Shown here piece by piece: positions 34,330 to 44,935 of a stretch of 64,000 bases of DNA. This DNA is from Phlebiopsis flavidoalba (lineage: Eukaryota > Basidiomycota > Agaricomycetes > Polyporales > Phanerochaetaceae): contig JAOCPU010000001.1 of NCBI GenBank assembly GCA_035772785.1, positions 248,001 through 312,000 on the forward strand, in the 5' to 3' direction. Position numbers and translations under genes: made by a program. The notes under the pieces were generated by a model, which had not been told where the DNA came from, ran no database searches, and saw nothing but the letters and a program-made list of their open reading frames with translations. The stretch's first letter is position 1. Every line of letters starts with the position of its first letter.

Positions 34330-37270
34330 GCGCCCCCACTACGACGTGTGCGCATAAAAGGCGGGCATGCCGGGGTGGCGGCTGGGGCATGAGCGACGAC
34401 GGGTATGGAATCTGGTAACGAGTGCGGGCGCGTGGGGTCGAGCTGCGCGGCGAGCACGAGGCGGCGGGATGGCGGGGTCTGGCGGCGTGCGCGCAAGCGG
34501 CGGGGGCCGCGTCTGCTGCTGGAGGAGGGACTTGGCGGTCATTGAGCACGTCGACCTCGCTCGAGAGGGGTATCACCCGACCATCTCGACGGGCCTGCGC
34601 GACGGCGGGACTGCGTCGCGACGGAGACCTCCTTGACGGTGACCTGCGTCGTGACGGCCTGCGCGGGGGTCGACGCCGGACGAGAATGGACGCGGAGGTA
34701 CGGTCCGCGGCGACCTGGCGCGCGGCCTGGAGGACGACCTGCTGCGCGGCGGCGGCGAGGACGTTGGAGGTGCCGGCGGGGGCTGGCGCCGATGATGCTT
34801 TTTGGTGTTGAACGCCTGCGCCGGTGACGGTGAGGGACGTGCTGCTGCTGCTTCGCGAGGCTCTCGAGCTCGCCCGAGACGTCCTGCGCGTGCGTGGACG
34901 CGGCGACGACCTGGGACTGGGGCCTCCTGCGCGACGCGCTGGGCTGCGGTCGTGAGGACCTGCACGACCTGCGAATCGAAGGGGCCACGACGGGCGCCGG
35001 GGCGAGGGCGGGCTGCGCGCGTAAAATTCTGGGGTGCTCGCCGCGTCAGCCGAGCTGCCTGGGCGCGGATCAGGAGGGGGGCCACGTACCGTGGGGGGTG
35101 CCTGTTGCGGCAAGATCGAATCACTCATCACACGACGGGGGTTGTGCATATCGCCCACGATCCGCGAGGGCCGCCGCGAGCGGCGTAAAGGACGCGTCTA
35201 CGGCCGTCATCGGGGCGATGTTTACGTTGCACGGTGTGCGAGAGCGTCTCGTCCTTGCCGTCTATGCCAAACTGGGGAGCAGAAAGGGCGCATACAATAA
35301 AAAAAGGAGATCAGGACCGTCCATCGAACGCGCACGGGAAAGTAAAAAGTGCACCAACCCTCGCTTCGACCGTCACATCGCAGCTCTCAGCGTCAGGCGG
35401 GGGGTTCATGCCCGACAGCGTGTCCTCGTTTACTGGACAGCCACGGCCGGCAGTTGGGAGGACGTGTACGTGACAGTAGCATATTCGCTCGCGGACGACA
35501 CCCTGGGGATACCCCAGGATCCCCAGCATTCGCGGCGTCAAGGCCACGTCCACGACCATCTGAGACTCAATGTACGCTAACCTCGGCCGGCGGCGGCACC
35601 CGCCAGCTTGCCGCCTGGAACGGGGCGGAACAGCCACCCCGCCGCCCTCGATCTTCTTCGCGTCCACGTGCCAGATGTGGTTCCCTTTTGATTTCGACTT
35701 TTTGCCCTCCTCGTTGAACCGCGAGATGTACGGCTGGTTCCAGAGAAAGTTCCGGATCTGGGGGCGCAGCGGCGGGGGCCAAGCACCAAAAGAAAGAAAA
35801 GGTAAAAGCCGGCTCGATCAGCAACCCTGTTTGCTCGCAGCAGCCCCGGCACGCGGTGCACCCGCGGTGCACGCGAGCCGCGCATGCACAGCGACGGCGC
35901 GGGGGGGGCCGACATCAGCCATGCTCACCTTCTTCATAGGAATCTTTTCCTCCGGGTACCCTTGCCGTGCGAGCTACAAAGGCGAGCGTGTCAGCGAACC
36001 AAAGTCGGTCCGTGTCCCCCACTCCACACAACAGAACGCACCTCCTCGAGAAACGCGTTCGTGGAACGCCTGTACTCCGGAACTTGAAACGGGCGGAAAT
36101 CCGGGCTTTCGTCGAGAGCCGCTGCATCTTCTTCGCCATCAGCGTCTGGTGTATCGGCTCGCCCTTGGCGTCCGTCGCATCCACTGCACATCCCGCAATC
36201 AGCACCCACTCCAAAAACTGCCACGCCACAGCACATCATAAAAAGAGAAAAGGAAACGCACAGTTCGAACACGTCTTGTTCAAAAACTCGAAAAACACAC
36301 GTTCCACCTCGCCCTTGTACTCGGCCGGCACCTCGTTCCCGCCGTGGCTCGACCCGCCCTCCGCGGCGGGCGACGTCCGGCTGCCCCTGCGCGCAGCAAG
36401 CGCAGCCGCCCTCGAACGTCCCGGCCGCTCGTCCTCCGACTCGTCGTCATCCTCGGTCTTCCTATCATCCGGCGACGACGCCCCGCTCCCACTCGCAGCA
36501 GCGCTCGCGCTAACCCCCCATTCAGGTTGCTCGGACTGGTACTTGCGGCAGCACCGCGCCCGCCGCTCGTGCCGGGACGACTGCCCATACCGAGCTGCGG
36601 CTCAAACGCCTTCGCAGGCTGCCCCTCGACGCAAAACGCAAACGGGCTCTGCGTCGACAACACCGAGCCCGAGCGCGACATGCGGCCCTGGGGCTGCGCC
36701 GCCGCCGCTGCGGCGGACTGCTGCGGCTGCTGCGAGGGAATCTCGTCGGGTGCGCCAGGGGCGTGCGTCGGCGAGTGGAAGCCGCCGGGCGGCGAGCCGA
36801 ACGCGCCGAGGTTCGTCGCGACCAGCGAACTTCGCGGGAGCGCGTGCGCGTGGCGCGGTCTCGGGCGGGCCACGCGCCCTGCGAGCGACCCGCGGGGGGG
36901 CGGGCGGGAACGCGCCGGCGGGGGCGCGCTGGCGGGGCCCGCGTGGGAGCGCGGCAAAGTCCGCGGGGAGCGTGGGCTGCGCAAAGTCGAGGCGGCAGGT
37001 GGAAGAGCGGCGCCTGCGCGTGGTGGAGGTGTGTGTGTGTGCGTGAGGGAGTGCGTGTGCGCGATGGTGCGGCGGCTTGGCAGGTCTGCGATGAGCTGCT
37101 TCATTGCGCCCGACGAGCTCGGCGGGCGCGTGGAGGGGTGTTCGGCGATGGTGACGCCATGGGGCGGGCCGGCGAACGCGAAGCCTGCGGCAGGATGTGT
37201 GTGCGGTGGTGGGGGCATTTGCAGCGGGCTGTCGGTGTCCTGGGGGCTCGAGCTTGGAGGGCCTTGACAA
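34330..37270 (-). CDS. Large conserved basidiomycete-type protein of unknown function with Ig-like (He_PIG-type) segment
   Basis: Not assigned to a named family. Reading from the 5' side: Ala/Pro/Ser-rich disordered region (about 36400-37270), then VPAEYKGEVERVFFEFLNKT (about 36275-36335), DATDAKGEPIHQTLMAKKMQ (about 36130-36190), FRPFKFR, AFTNAFLEE, EEKIPMKK (35930-35955), IRNFLWNQPYISRFNEE (about 35710-35765), GNHIWHVDAKK (35660-35692), an FRP..RRKLAG segment, LSGMNPPPDAESCDVTVEAR (about 35345-35410; the WLSW..LSG.P plan of dystroglycan/He_PIG Ig-like domains), NIAPMTAVDASF (about 35190-35225), MHNPRRVMSDSILPQQAP (about 35100-35155), and a helical Ala/Gln-rich region (VVQVLTTAAQRVAQEA, NVLAAAAQQVVLQAARQVAA). 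The C-terminus lies near 34330. It looks like a nuclear scaffold or regulator, which is inference only. A T22 tract (37289-37310) lies just upstream. The 5' end may extend to an ATG at 38382. Confidence 0.6.
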
Positions 37271-37288
37271 TCCGGTCGCCGTCTTTCG

Positions 37289-37310
37289 TTTTTTTTTTTT
37301 TTTTTTTTTT
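37289..37310. repeat. T22 homopolymer tract
   Basis: Run of 22 T on the plus strand (A22 on the minus strand) near the 5' part of the minus-strand gene ending at 34330; probably within an intron or leader. Confidence 0.7.
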
Positions 37311-40300
37311 GTGTGGTGCTCGAGCGCAGCGTTGCGGGCGGGGTGCCATTGTCTCTCGCGTCGAGCAGGCCGTTTACTCCCGTCGAGCGCTGCTGCCGTT
37401 CAGAGACTTGCGGCGTCGAAAGCCGCAAGCAAAGTCCGTTACTTATGTGCTGCCCTTTTTTGTGCCTGAACCGAATCGAGGGTTCTGGACCCGCGGGAGG
37501 TGCACATTTGGTTGAATTGAGGAGCCCCACGTGCCGTGACGCTGACATTGTCGTGTATTTTGAGCTGATGCCGTTATTGTGCGTGGTGCGGGGAGTAGTG
37601 CGAAGCTGACTGCCCGCCTCCTGCCGCGCCTTTCCTTTATCCCCCCGCAGAAGGCGAGCCTGAATGAGCCGGACGAGGCCTGTTGCTGGTGACTGAGCTG
37701 CATAGAAAGCGAAGCCGACCATCTGTGCGACGAGCAGTACGTTCTTGGTAAGTTGATCGACATTAATTAGCAGCAGAGGTCGTCTGCCCATTCGAAAAGG
37801 CCACGCTTGCCGGAATTAGCGGTCTTTGCGATGCTTTGATGAGGGACGATTGGAGCAGCATCAGTTTCAATGAAGCAGAATGAGCACGATCATATGCTCG
37901 GGGAAAACTCACCTTTTCAGCATGTCCCCGAGAACCAATAAATGAGGATCTGCATCATCTGAGAGTTCTCCCTTGCTGTTTGTGGGACAGACGTAAGAAG
38001 GCTGGGTCGAAGCCAGGGGCGAACGGAAAGGGGGTTTCATGGGCAGAGGAGGGCAGTGCGGACGTGGGAGGCCCGCTGTTGCTGGAAGGGAATCCGAGGT
38101 CTACGGACGAAGCTCCCAGGAATATGGCCAAGGTGAAGCAGCGGAGCCGGAACGACTGCGAGAGCCGTCGAGCGCAGCACGCAAGGGATGACGAGCCAAT
38201 GACAAAGGCAGGCACGAGTGCCATTCATGGCAGGCGACGAGACGTGGGACGTATTCGTGGACGCCGACGCCCGCGCTCGGCGAGGAGAGCAGGCGGTGCG
38301 TCGGCTCGAGGTTCTCGATGCCGCTCATGGCGGTGTCGGACGGCAGGTAGGCAGCGGAGCCGTTTTCGTGGAAGGAGGGCATGATGCGGACGGGTCGATG
38401 GTGCTCGGCCAGCGGGGCACTGACAATGTACAACAATGGGCGACCAAACGGCGGGGATCTGCATAGGCATCGGCGATGGAGTCTGACTGGCCGCAATGTC
38501 TGAGGGGAAGAGAGGCGATGCGATGGGCGAAATAATGTTGTAGAATCTGGTGGGATGGCTGCAGTGGGGATGGTCGGCTTCAAGCAAGGTCATTATTCAT
38601 TAACTAGACGAGAAGGACATTCACGTCGTGGACGTGAAAACTGCTGGAAGGACTAGTGGCTCGATCAGCAGGACACAGGCGTGCGAGTACTCGCGGTTTT
38701 CCTCTGCAACGAAGTCCATGGCGCAGAGTGTTGCTGCTGCATAGTGGGTGGCGGACGCAGTCGAGGGATAGCTGGTGCAGAGAAAGAGCTGTATACGGGA
38801 AATGAACGAGCGATACACGTGCCGAAGGCTGAGGCCAGGCGGGTCGGCGGGCAGCAGAGGACGCAATCGATCAGACACTGTGGGGCCCGAGAGAGCTGGC
38901 GAATGGGATAGGCGAGAGAACAGAGACAAGGCTGTGATACCAGAGACGACGACTGTATGATAGTCCGGGCGGACTGAAACGTATAGAGCGTTCCTGGCAG
39001 GAGCAGTGCGACCCGCGAGGACGGCTGCGCACGGGCTGGGGGTGTGGGCGAGGCGGGCTGCGGCACGGGCTCCGCGTCACGAGCGCAAAAAAAAGGCGCA
39101 CCAGGCACAGGAAACGACGGGAGCAGAGGGGGTGGGTTTTCGAGTGGGTGGAGGACGAGGGGTAGGCACGAATGGGACGACAGAGAGAAAGAGAGACCAG
39201 AGAGACAGTTCCCAACCGACCGGACCCCGCACCCGAACCACTCACTCACTCGTCCCACGCACCTTGAGGCCCGAAGCCATTCACACGCCTTCATGTGTCA
39301 TTAATGTAAATGGAACGCGGAAAGACGGCGGCCCCATTCAGTGTAGGTGGTACCCATCACGAAATCCCGCACAAGAAAAAAAAAAAAAAAACACAAAAAA
39401 AAATACAAAATCGGCCGCACGGTGAGTGCAACATCTCTCTGGCAGGCAATTCACTTTGCCCTGCTCTCGTCGGCTACTGGCACCTCGCGCGCACCGCCCG
39501 CGAGAGGCGACATAACCAGAGCAGGCCTCTCTGCAAAACCCACGGTGCATCGCAAGGCTGCAGTACAGCCCGAAGCGGGCGTCTTGCGGAAACCCCCCCC
39601 CCCCCCCAAAACAAATTGACCCCAAAATAATTTCTAAGCTCCCAATAGGATATTTGGCTAACAAAAACACGACACAATGCTACGACAAATGTGTTAATTG
39701 TGGGCACATGCGAGACGAGTGGGCACTTCTCCGCCAGCCCTGGCACCATCAGTGGGATCAAGGCTTCCTTGGCCTTCGTCGCTGTGCTTTGTGAAATGAA
39801 TGTTGTCTCACTCCACCCTCTCGGATATCGGGAGCAACAAGGGCAACACCCGGCGCTTTGCATGCCACCGAGGGACGAACCGAACATCCCGCCCCGCGTC
39901 GCCCCTCGTCCCATGTCTTGGTCCTCGTCTGAGTCGTCTCCCGTCCGACGCCAACGCCCGCCCCTACGTCAGCGCCAGCGAATTGCACAACAACAATTTA
40001 TAGCACCCGAGCTCGTAGCCCGACACGTCCTGCACCGCGTCGCCCGTGAAAAATTTAAATCACACCCAACCGCGTTCGGACGGAATCAAAAAAACAAAAC
40101 AATGACGTTTCCAGCGTGCGGTCGTCAACGCGGCGCACACGACATATGCTGACATATGTCGCGCGTAGATAACCAATCACCCGAACGCCCGCAACATAAC
40201 GACGCTCGAGTACATAAAACGACGCACGACTCGCCCACAGGCGGCATGGCAGCACCAGATCCGAAGGCCGCGCGAGCAGCACGAAGCCTGCAGCTTCAGG

Positions 40301-40473
40301 GAATCGCCAAAGGGGACCGCGCGTTCGCCACACGCGCGGGGACCCACTGACCCGCCACGCAGGCAGCCACGGGGCCCCGCCGGCTCTTCTGAGCCGCGAA
40401 CGCGCTGCCCGCATCGCGCGATAATAGCCCGCAGCGCGCGCGCTGCCAATCCGCGATTACTAGAAAACTCTCA
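37311..40473. other. Stretch with only uncertain coding potential
   Basis: Minus-strand frames at 37443-37791 and 38101-38583 might be 5' exons or leader of the gene ending at 34330. The latter begins at an ATG at 38382 (MPSFHENGSAAYLPSD...). From 38.6 to 40.4 kb no frame resembles a known protein. Homopolymers A17 (39375-39391) and C15 (39593-39607) are present. Confidence 0.35.
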
Positions 40474-41250
40474 TCAGCAGAAGGAGGACCCTGTACGGGC
40501 TTGCACGGTGGTGGGGCGTACGTTGCTGATCCCGCCGGGCTGCAACAACTTTACGCGGTTGCGCGTCGCCAGCGGGGGCACGTCCCCGTCGCCTGTACGT
40601 GCGCTGCGATGACGTCGTTGCGCGCGTTGCTGCAGCTGCAGCTGCTGCAGAAAGGCCGCGTCGGAGGGCGTGCTAACGCCGGCCGTGCGTTAGGAGAGCC
40701 GGAGCTAGGCGAATGCAGCAGCAGCCGGTCTGGACGACATAGTTCCTTTTCCTCCGCTCGGGTTGTTTTCTCTGCGGATCTGCAGCGCGCGAGGGCGAGG
40801 GAACCTCGGGCAGCGTATAAGGGCGTGGATCGTCGCGCCTGCGCGGGGCTTTGTTCTGCGTGCGCTGGGACGCGCTTGGGACGACCAGAGGAGCGAACGG
40901 AATGACGCAGGGATCCAAGATCCGGCGCAATCCCACGCCCGTGCGCGATAAACATAGATTTGCGTGCGGCGGTCGGCACTGAGGTCGGGGTGCTCGTGAC
41001 TACGGCGCGTGTGTTGGCACTACCCTGAGACGAAACCCTTGGTCGATAACTTTCTGGCACTGGTATTGGTGCTTGGAATGCGGGAACAGATGAACCGGCG
41101 GCCGGTGTACGCGACGTCCGGGCGCGGGGCCAGAGTATCGTTGATTCCCGCTCGACGGTTTGGAAGTGGGAGGTGCAGGCGAATTCTGAAAGCGATCTAC
41201 TGAATTGGGCGAGACATACGCGGCGCGCGTCTCCCACGGTTGTCAATGCA
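40474..41250 (-). CDS. Possible low-complexity hypothetical protein
   Basis: High-GC stretch with overlapping minus-strand frames rich in Ser, Pro, Arg and Gln. The 3' end is the most coding-like: DAAFLQQLQLQQRAQRR and LATRNRVKLLQPGGISNV, then a stop at 40474. Upstream pieces read TSTPTSVPTAARKSMFIAHG (about 40940-41000). Frames change at least twice. No domain was recognised. It could be the disordered C-terminus of a longer gene or a compositional artefact. Confidence 0.28.
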
Positions 41251-41416
41251 GGGCAGTGCAGGGCGCTGCCTGTAATATGGCCGGTGTTCGCGTGTTATAC
41301 GATAGTTGCCGATGGATATGTCGGACAGCTTACTAGAACCAGAGCCGCGTTGACTATGGGTGCCAAGTTTGAAGCGCCAACAAGAAAATATCCATCGTGA
41401 AAAAAGATTTTATAGC

Positions 41417-42097
41417 TTAGGCGTGATACCTGCTGTCTTGGACCAACTCGTGTACACTTTCGACTTCGGTGGGGTGAGAGGACTGAACATCTATGAATTT
41501 CTGTAGAAAGGACTCCCCGTGTCCACTTGGAGAGCGATTTATTGCGATTATGGATGGTTCAGATCCGCGGACATCTCTCCAAGCGTGTGTAAATTGCGTG
41601 CGAGGAGCATGCACCAGACTGAATGGCGCGAATTCTGCAAGAAAAACTGGGTCGCGCATATAGTGCAGTACTAATATCCTCATGTTCGCAGTGGAAGGTG
41701 CGCATGGCCGTTTAAATTCCACGGTGCAAAGATTGACGTTGTACTCTTCAGGGCTAATTGGGTATGGTCCGCCATACGGAGATGAGTCCAGCAAGGTGTA
41801 GTGATGAAATATGACAACTCTAAAACACTTCTCTAAAACTCTGCTTCGCAATTTATGAGACATGAAGAGCATCCCGGAGAGTACTTTACCTAAAGTTCCC
41901 AGTACCGTGTTCCAAGAACTAGTAATTCCCATTTCCATGTATATGGCACACGACTCGTGAGAGCAATGCAATAGCAAGCTGAACTTTGGTGGAGGGGGGA
42001 AACAAAGTGACCCACTTTGGCGCCTCTGAGCGCGCAGCCGTGACGCGCCACGTCGACGCGCATCATCAGCGAACTTGGTCATACAACTTAGTGCCAA
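41417..42097 (-). CDS. Hypothetical ORF, 226 codons
   Basis: One of the few long uninterrupted frames in this noisy sequence, located in a lower-GC island (about 41.2-42.55 kb) between high-GC stretches. No motif, signal peptide or membrane segment stands out. Text such as EEYNVNLCTVEFKRP and FLQKFIDVQSSHPTEVE has ordinary protein composition. It may be a real gene, part of the locus at 40474-41250, or chance. Confidence 0.25.
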   Translation of the reverse strand: MALSCMTKFADDARRRGASRLRAQRRQSGSLCFPPPPKFSLLLHCSHESCAIYMEMGITSSWNTVLGTLGKVLSGMLFMSHKLRSRVLEKCFRVVIFHHYTLLDSSPYGGPYPISPEEYNVNLCTVEFKRPCAPSTANMRILVLHYMRDPVFLAEFAPFSLVHAPRTQFTHAWRDVRGSEPSIIAINRSPSGHGESFLQKFIDVQSSHPTEVESVHELVQDSRYHA

Positions 42098-42357
42098 ACA
42101 ATGAAAGAGGGGGTGACGCGCCTGCCACCACTACCGTTGAAACCACCACCACAACAAACCGTTCAGAATGCCTTGGCGGCTGGGGTGTAACGCTGTAATT
42201 CAAATGGCGAACAGGGTTAAGTTAGAATAAGCTTGCGGTTGTTTTGATAAGTAGGCGGCAGCTTGGTGACAAGAACATGGCCCGGCATCCCAGCGCCGCC
42301 GCAAGCTTGCCAGTCTGGCATGGCCGGATAATTATATCGCCAAGGCTACAGTGAGTC

Positions 42358-44861
42358 ATGCCATTGCGGACTATCATCTGACGCTTTTGACCACAAGGGG
42401 CAATAGAATGGCTACTTATTGATAGTTGGCTATGCATGGATGTTGACCATTCGTCATCGCTACACTATGCAGCGAACGTACATTGATGAAAACGCGCTCC
42501 AGCCTGCTCAGGCGAGTTCTCTCTTCCAAAGATGTCACTTTCTACTAAGACAACCGAACTCTAGGTGGAATACATACTGGAACTGGGCAGACGTACACCG
42601 CGCGGACCCGAGAGACGGTACCCCACTCGACTCGCTCGATGGCACTGAGGGGACAGGAACGCGTCCAGCCACGAGTAAGTCAGTGCCCACTCCTAGCACG
42701 CACGCGGCCGCACGACGCTGAGCCAGAAGCCAGAACAGCCGCCTTCCTGCAGACCGAACTCACGAGGCTCGGTATCCCAGCCGCGACGCAAACAAGGGAC
42801 TACGCGTTCTCGGGACCCTTCCGGCGTACGTGCCCCCTGGTTTTTTTTTTTTTTTTTTTTTTTTTGTGTGCGCCCCACGCCGCGCCGCAGCTGACCACGG
42901 GCTTTGCTAGGGAAGGTCACAGGGACGAACGCGTACGCGGTCCTGTCCGCGCCGCGTGCGTCCGGCTCGGAGGCCATCGTGATCAGATTGCCGCGCGACC
43001 GCAAGCCACACCGGCGAGGCAACCTGCGCGGCGTGGCGACCGACCGTGCTCGCGCTCGCGGCGTACCTCAAAGGTCTGGGCCCGACCCTTTCTGCCTTCT
43101 GTGCGCGAGGCTGATGTGTGCGTGCCTGTGCGTGCAGGCTACTCGCTGTGGGCGACAGGATCTGTGTTTGTGATTAGCGGATGGCTATCTCGACGGCATG
43201 CAGGCGTGGATCACGTCCTACCACGGTGTCTCCGTTCCTCCCGCTTTGCCCAGCTTCTCCGCTTAATCTGTGAGTTTCCAACCGGGGCCGATCGCATGCA
43301 CCCTTGTCCGTCTTGTGGAACACATGCGATCGCGAGCAGTTTACAGTTCAATGTCCCCCACAGTGCAATGTGGACAGCCACTGACGATCGCCCGCCCTAG
43401 ACTTGCACGCCGCGCCCCTGCAGCTCTCCTCGGGGCGTGATCTTGGGACTGCCCTCAAACATCGACTACCCAGGGCACTCCTTCTCGCACCTGGGCATCT
43501 TCTTCGGCCGCGTGCGCTCCTCCGCTCGCCTGGACCTCCCGCTAACACAACCACAGAGGGGCCTCAACGGCCGCCTGCCGAACCAGGACCTCATCAACAG
43601 CGCCCAGCGCATCGCGCAGTACACCGGCGGCGTCCCCGTGCGCGTGTACGACCACCCCGAGCCCTCCGAGCCAGAATACAGCGCAGACAGAGTGGCTGCC
43701 CCCGCGGTCCTGCAGGACTCGACGATGGTTGGTAAAGGCCTACGCGTACCGCCAGCGCGCGCAACCTCGCCCGCCACGTCGGGTTCAGGCGCGCGGACGC
43801 GCCAGCGGCGTGCACGGCCTGCTGCACCAGTACGTCGTCTGCCCCCCGGTTTCCGCCCGACGCTGACTGCGTGTATGCGCCGCTAGGTTCCGCATCGACG
43901 CAATCACGCTCTTCGCGGTGCCCGCGCAGGGGGCCCCACGGATTCCACGCGCTCGGCCGGTGAGTCCTCCTCGCTGCACATACCCCGCCGCCCGCTGAGC
44001 GGACCACAGCGTCGTCGAGTCAAACGCTGCGCACGATGAACAACCTCCTCGAGCGTCTGCACGCGTCGTTCTTCTTCTTCCTGCTCCCCGCGCCGACGGC
44101 CTTCGTCAAGATCGGTGGGTACCTCCCCAGCGCGGTGCTCGTGAGCGTCGCGCTGCTTGTCGGCGGGATGGGCGAGTGGGTGAAGGCGCGGTGGGTGAAG
44201 GCAGCGGGTGAGAAGGAGGGCGGCGGTGGGAGAGTCGGGAGGAGCGGCCGCGGCCGGTTGTGTCGGCGTTGTTTGTGGTCGTGTGCACGCATACGCTCGG
44301 TGCTGCGCTGCTTTTTTTTGCCTGCACGCACACGGATGTCCTCGCTGGGACTGTAAGTTCCCCCCCCGTTGTAACATACGCTTTGCTCATCAGTCGCTGA
44401 TGTTCACTTCCCAGACCGGCACATTCGCGCTCTTCGCCCGCCAACAGCCCTCCTAGCAGGCGCAACGTCGCTCGCATGCAGCACAACGCCCCGGCGCGGC
44501 GCGCCATCGCCCCACATGATTCTCAAGACATTCACCCTCTGCCTCGCGTCGACCGTCGTCTCCGTGACGTCCGTGCTAAACTTCTCTCATCGCTTCGCCG
44601 CGGCGCTCGCGCTCGCGCTAGGCCTCCCCCTGTCCCTCGCCGCGCCCGCAACATCACCCGTCACGCGGGTTCGCCCCAAAATTCTCTGTGATACGCCGCG
44701 CTCGCGCTGGCGGCTGGCTGTTCATGGTGCCGACGACCCGAGGTCTCACAGGCGCTGCGGAACTGGGAGGTGCTCCGGGTGTGAGTTTGCACCGTTTCTA
44801 TGTGTGGTGTACACGCCGCTGGTTCCTGCAGGCCGGTATTCTGTCTCTCTTGCCTCAATAG
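42358..44861 (+). CDS. GAA1: GPI transamidase component GAA1
   Basis: GAA1 is the multi-pass ER membrane subunit of GPI transamidase, which joins finished GPI anchors to proteins. Seen in order: IVGYAWMLTI and TYIDENALQPAQ (42420-42510), NTYWNWADVHRAD (about 42570-42610), AFLQTELTRLGIPAATQT (about 42735-42790), GTNAYAVLSAPRASGSEAIV (about 42923-42980), SLWAT..FVIS and a downstream segment matching DGYLDGMQAWITSYHG in another frame (about 43140-43230), PSNIDYPGHSFSHLGIFF (about 43450-43500), NGRLPNQDLINSAQRIAQYT (about 43567-43627), RVYDHPEP, a FRIDAITLFAVPAQGP segment (about 43890-43935), and hydrophobic helices including ERLHASFFFFLLPAPTAFVK (about 44050-44110) and IKIGGYLPSAVLVSVALLVG. The C-terminal membrane part ends near TAG 44861. 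Introns and frameshifts are frequent. The first intron may begin with GC, and another holds a T25 tract. The start is approximate. Confidence 0.88.
42841..42865. repeat. T25 tract in a GAA1 intron
   Basis: The run lies between a GTACGT donor at about 42826 and an acceptor TTTGCTAG ending near 42910, so it replaces the usual short pyrimidine tract of this intron. Confidence 0.7.
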
Positions 44862-44935
44862 TCGACGCCACATGTTCACACACTCTCGAGTACATGCTAT
44901 AGTGTATAATACGATGCTAACGATAATGTTGTGTC

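Noticed and set aside
34367..35580. Plus-strand ORFs of 89-228 codons
   Set aside because: They are antisense to the better-supported minus-strand gene and consist of Arg/Gly/Ala-rich shadow sequence.
36280..37791. Single 503-codon minus-strand ORF
   Set aside because: Only part of it (about 36400-37270) fits the disordered region of the gene at 34330-37270. The 5' and 3' thirds are other frames or possible introns kept open by high GC content.
39375..39391. A17 tract as a retroposon poly(A) tail
   Set aside because: No upstream retroelement sequence or target duplication was seen. Similar homopolymers (T22, T25, C15, G15) occur in introns and elsewhere in the window.
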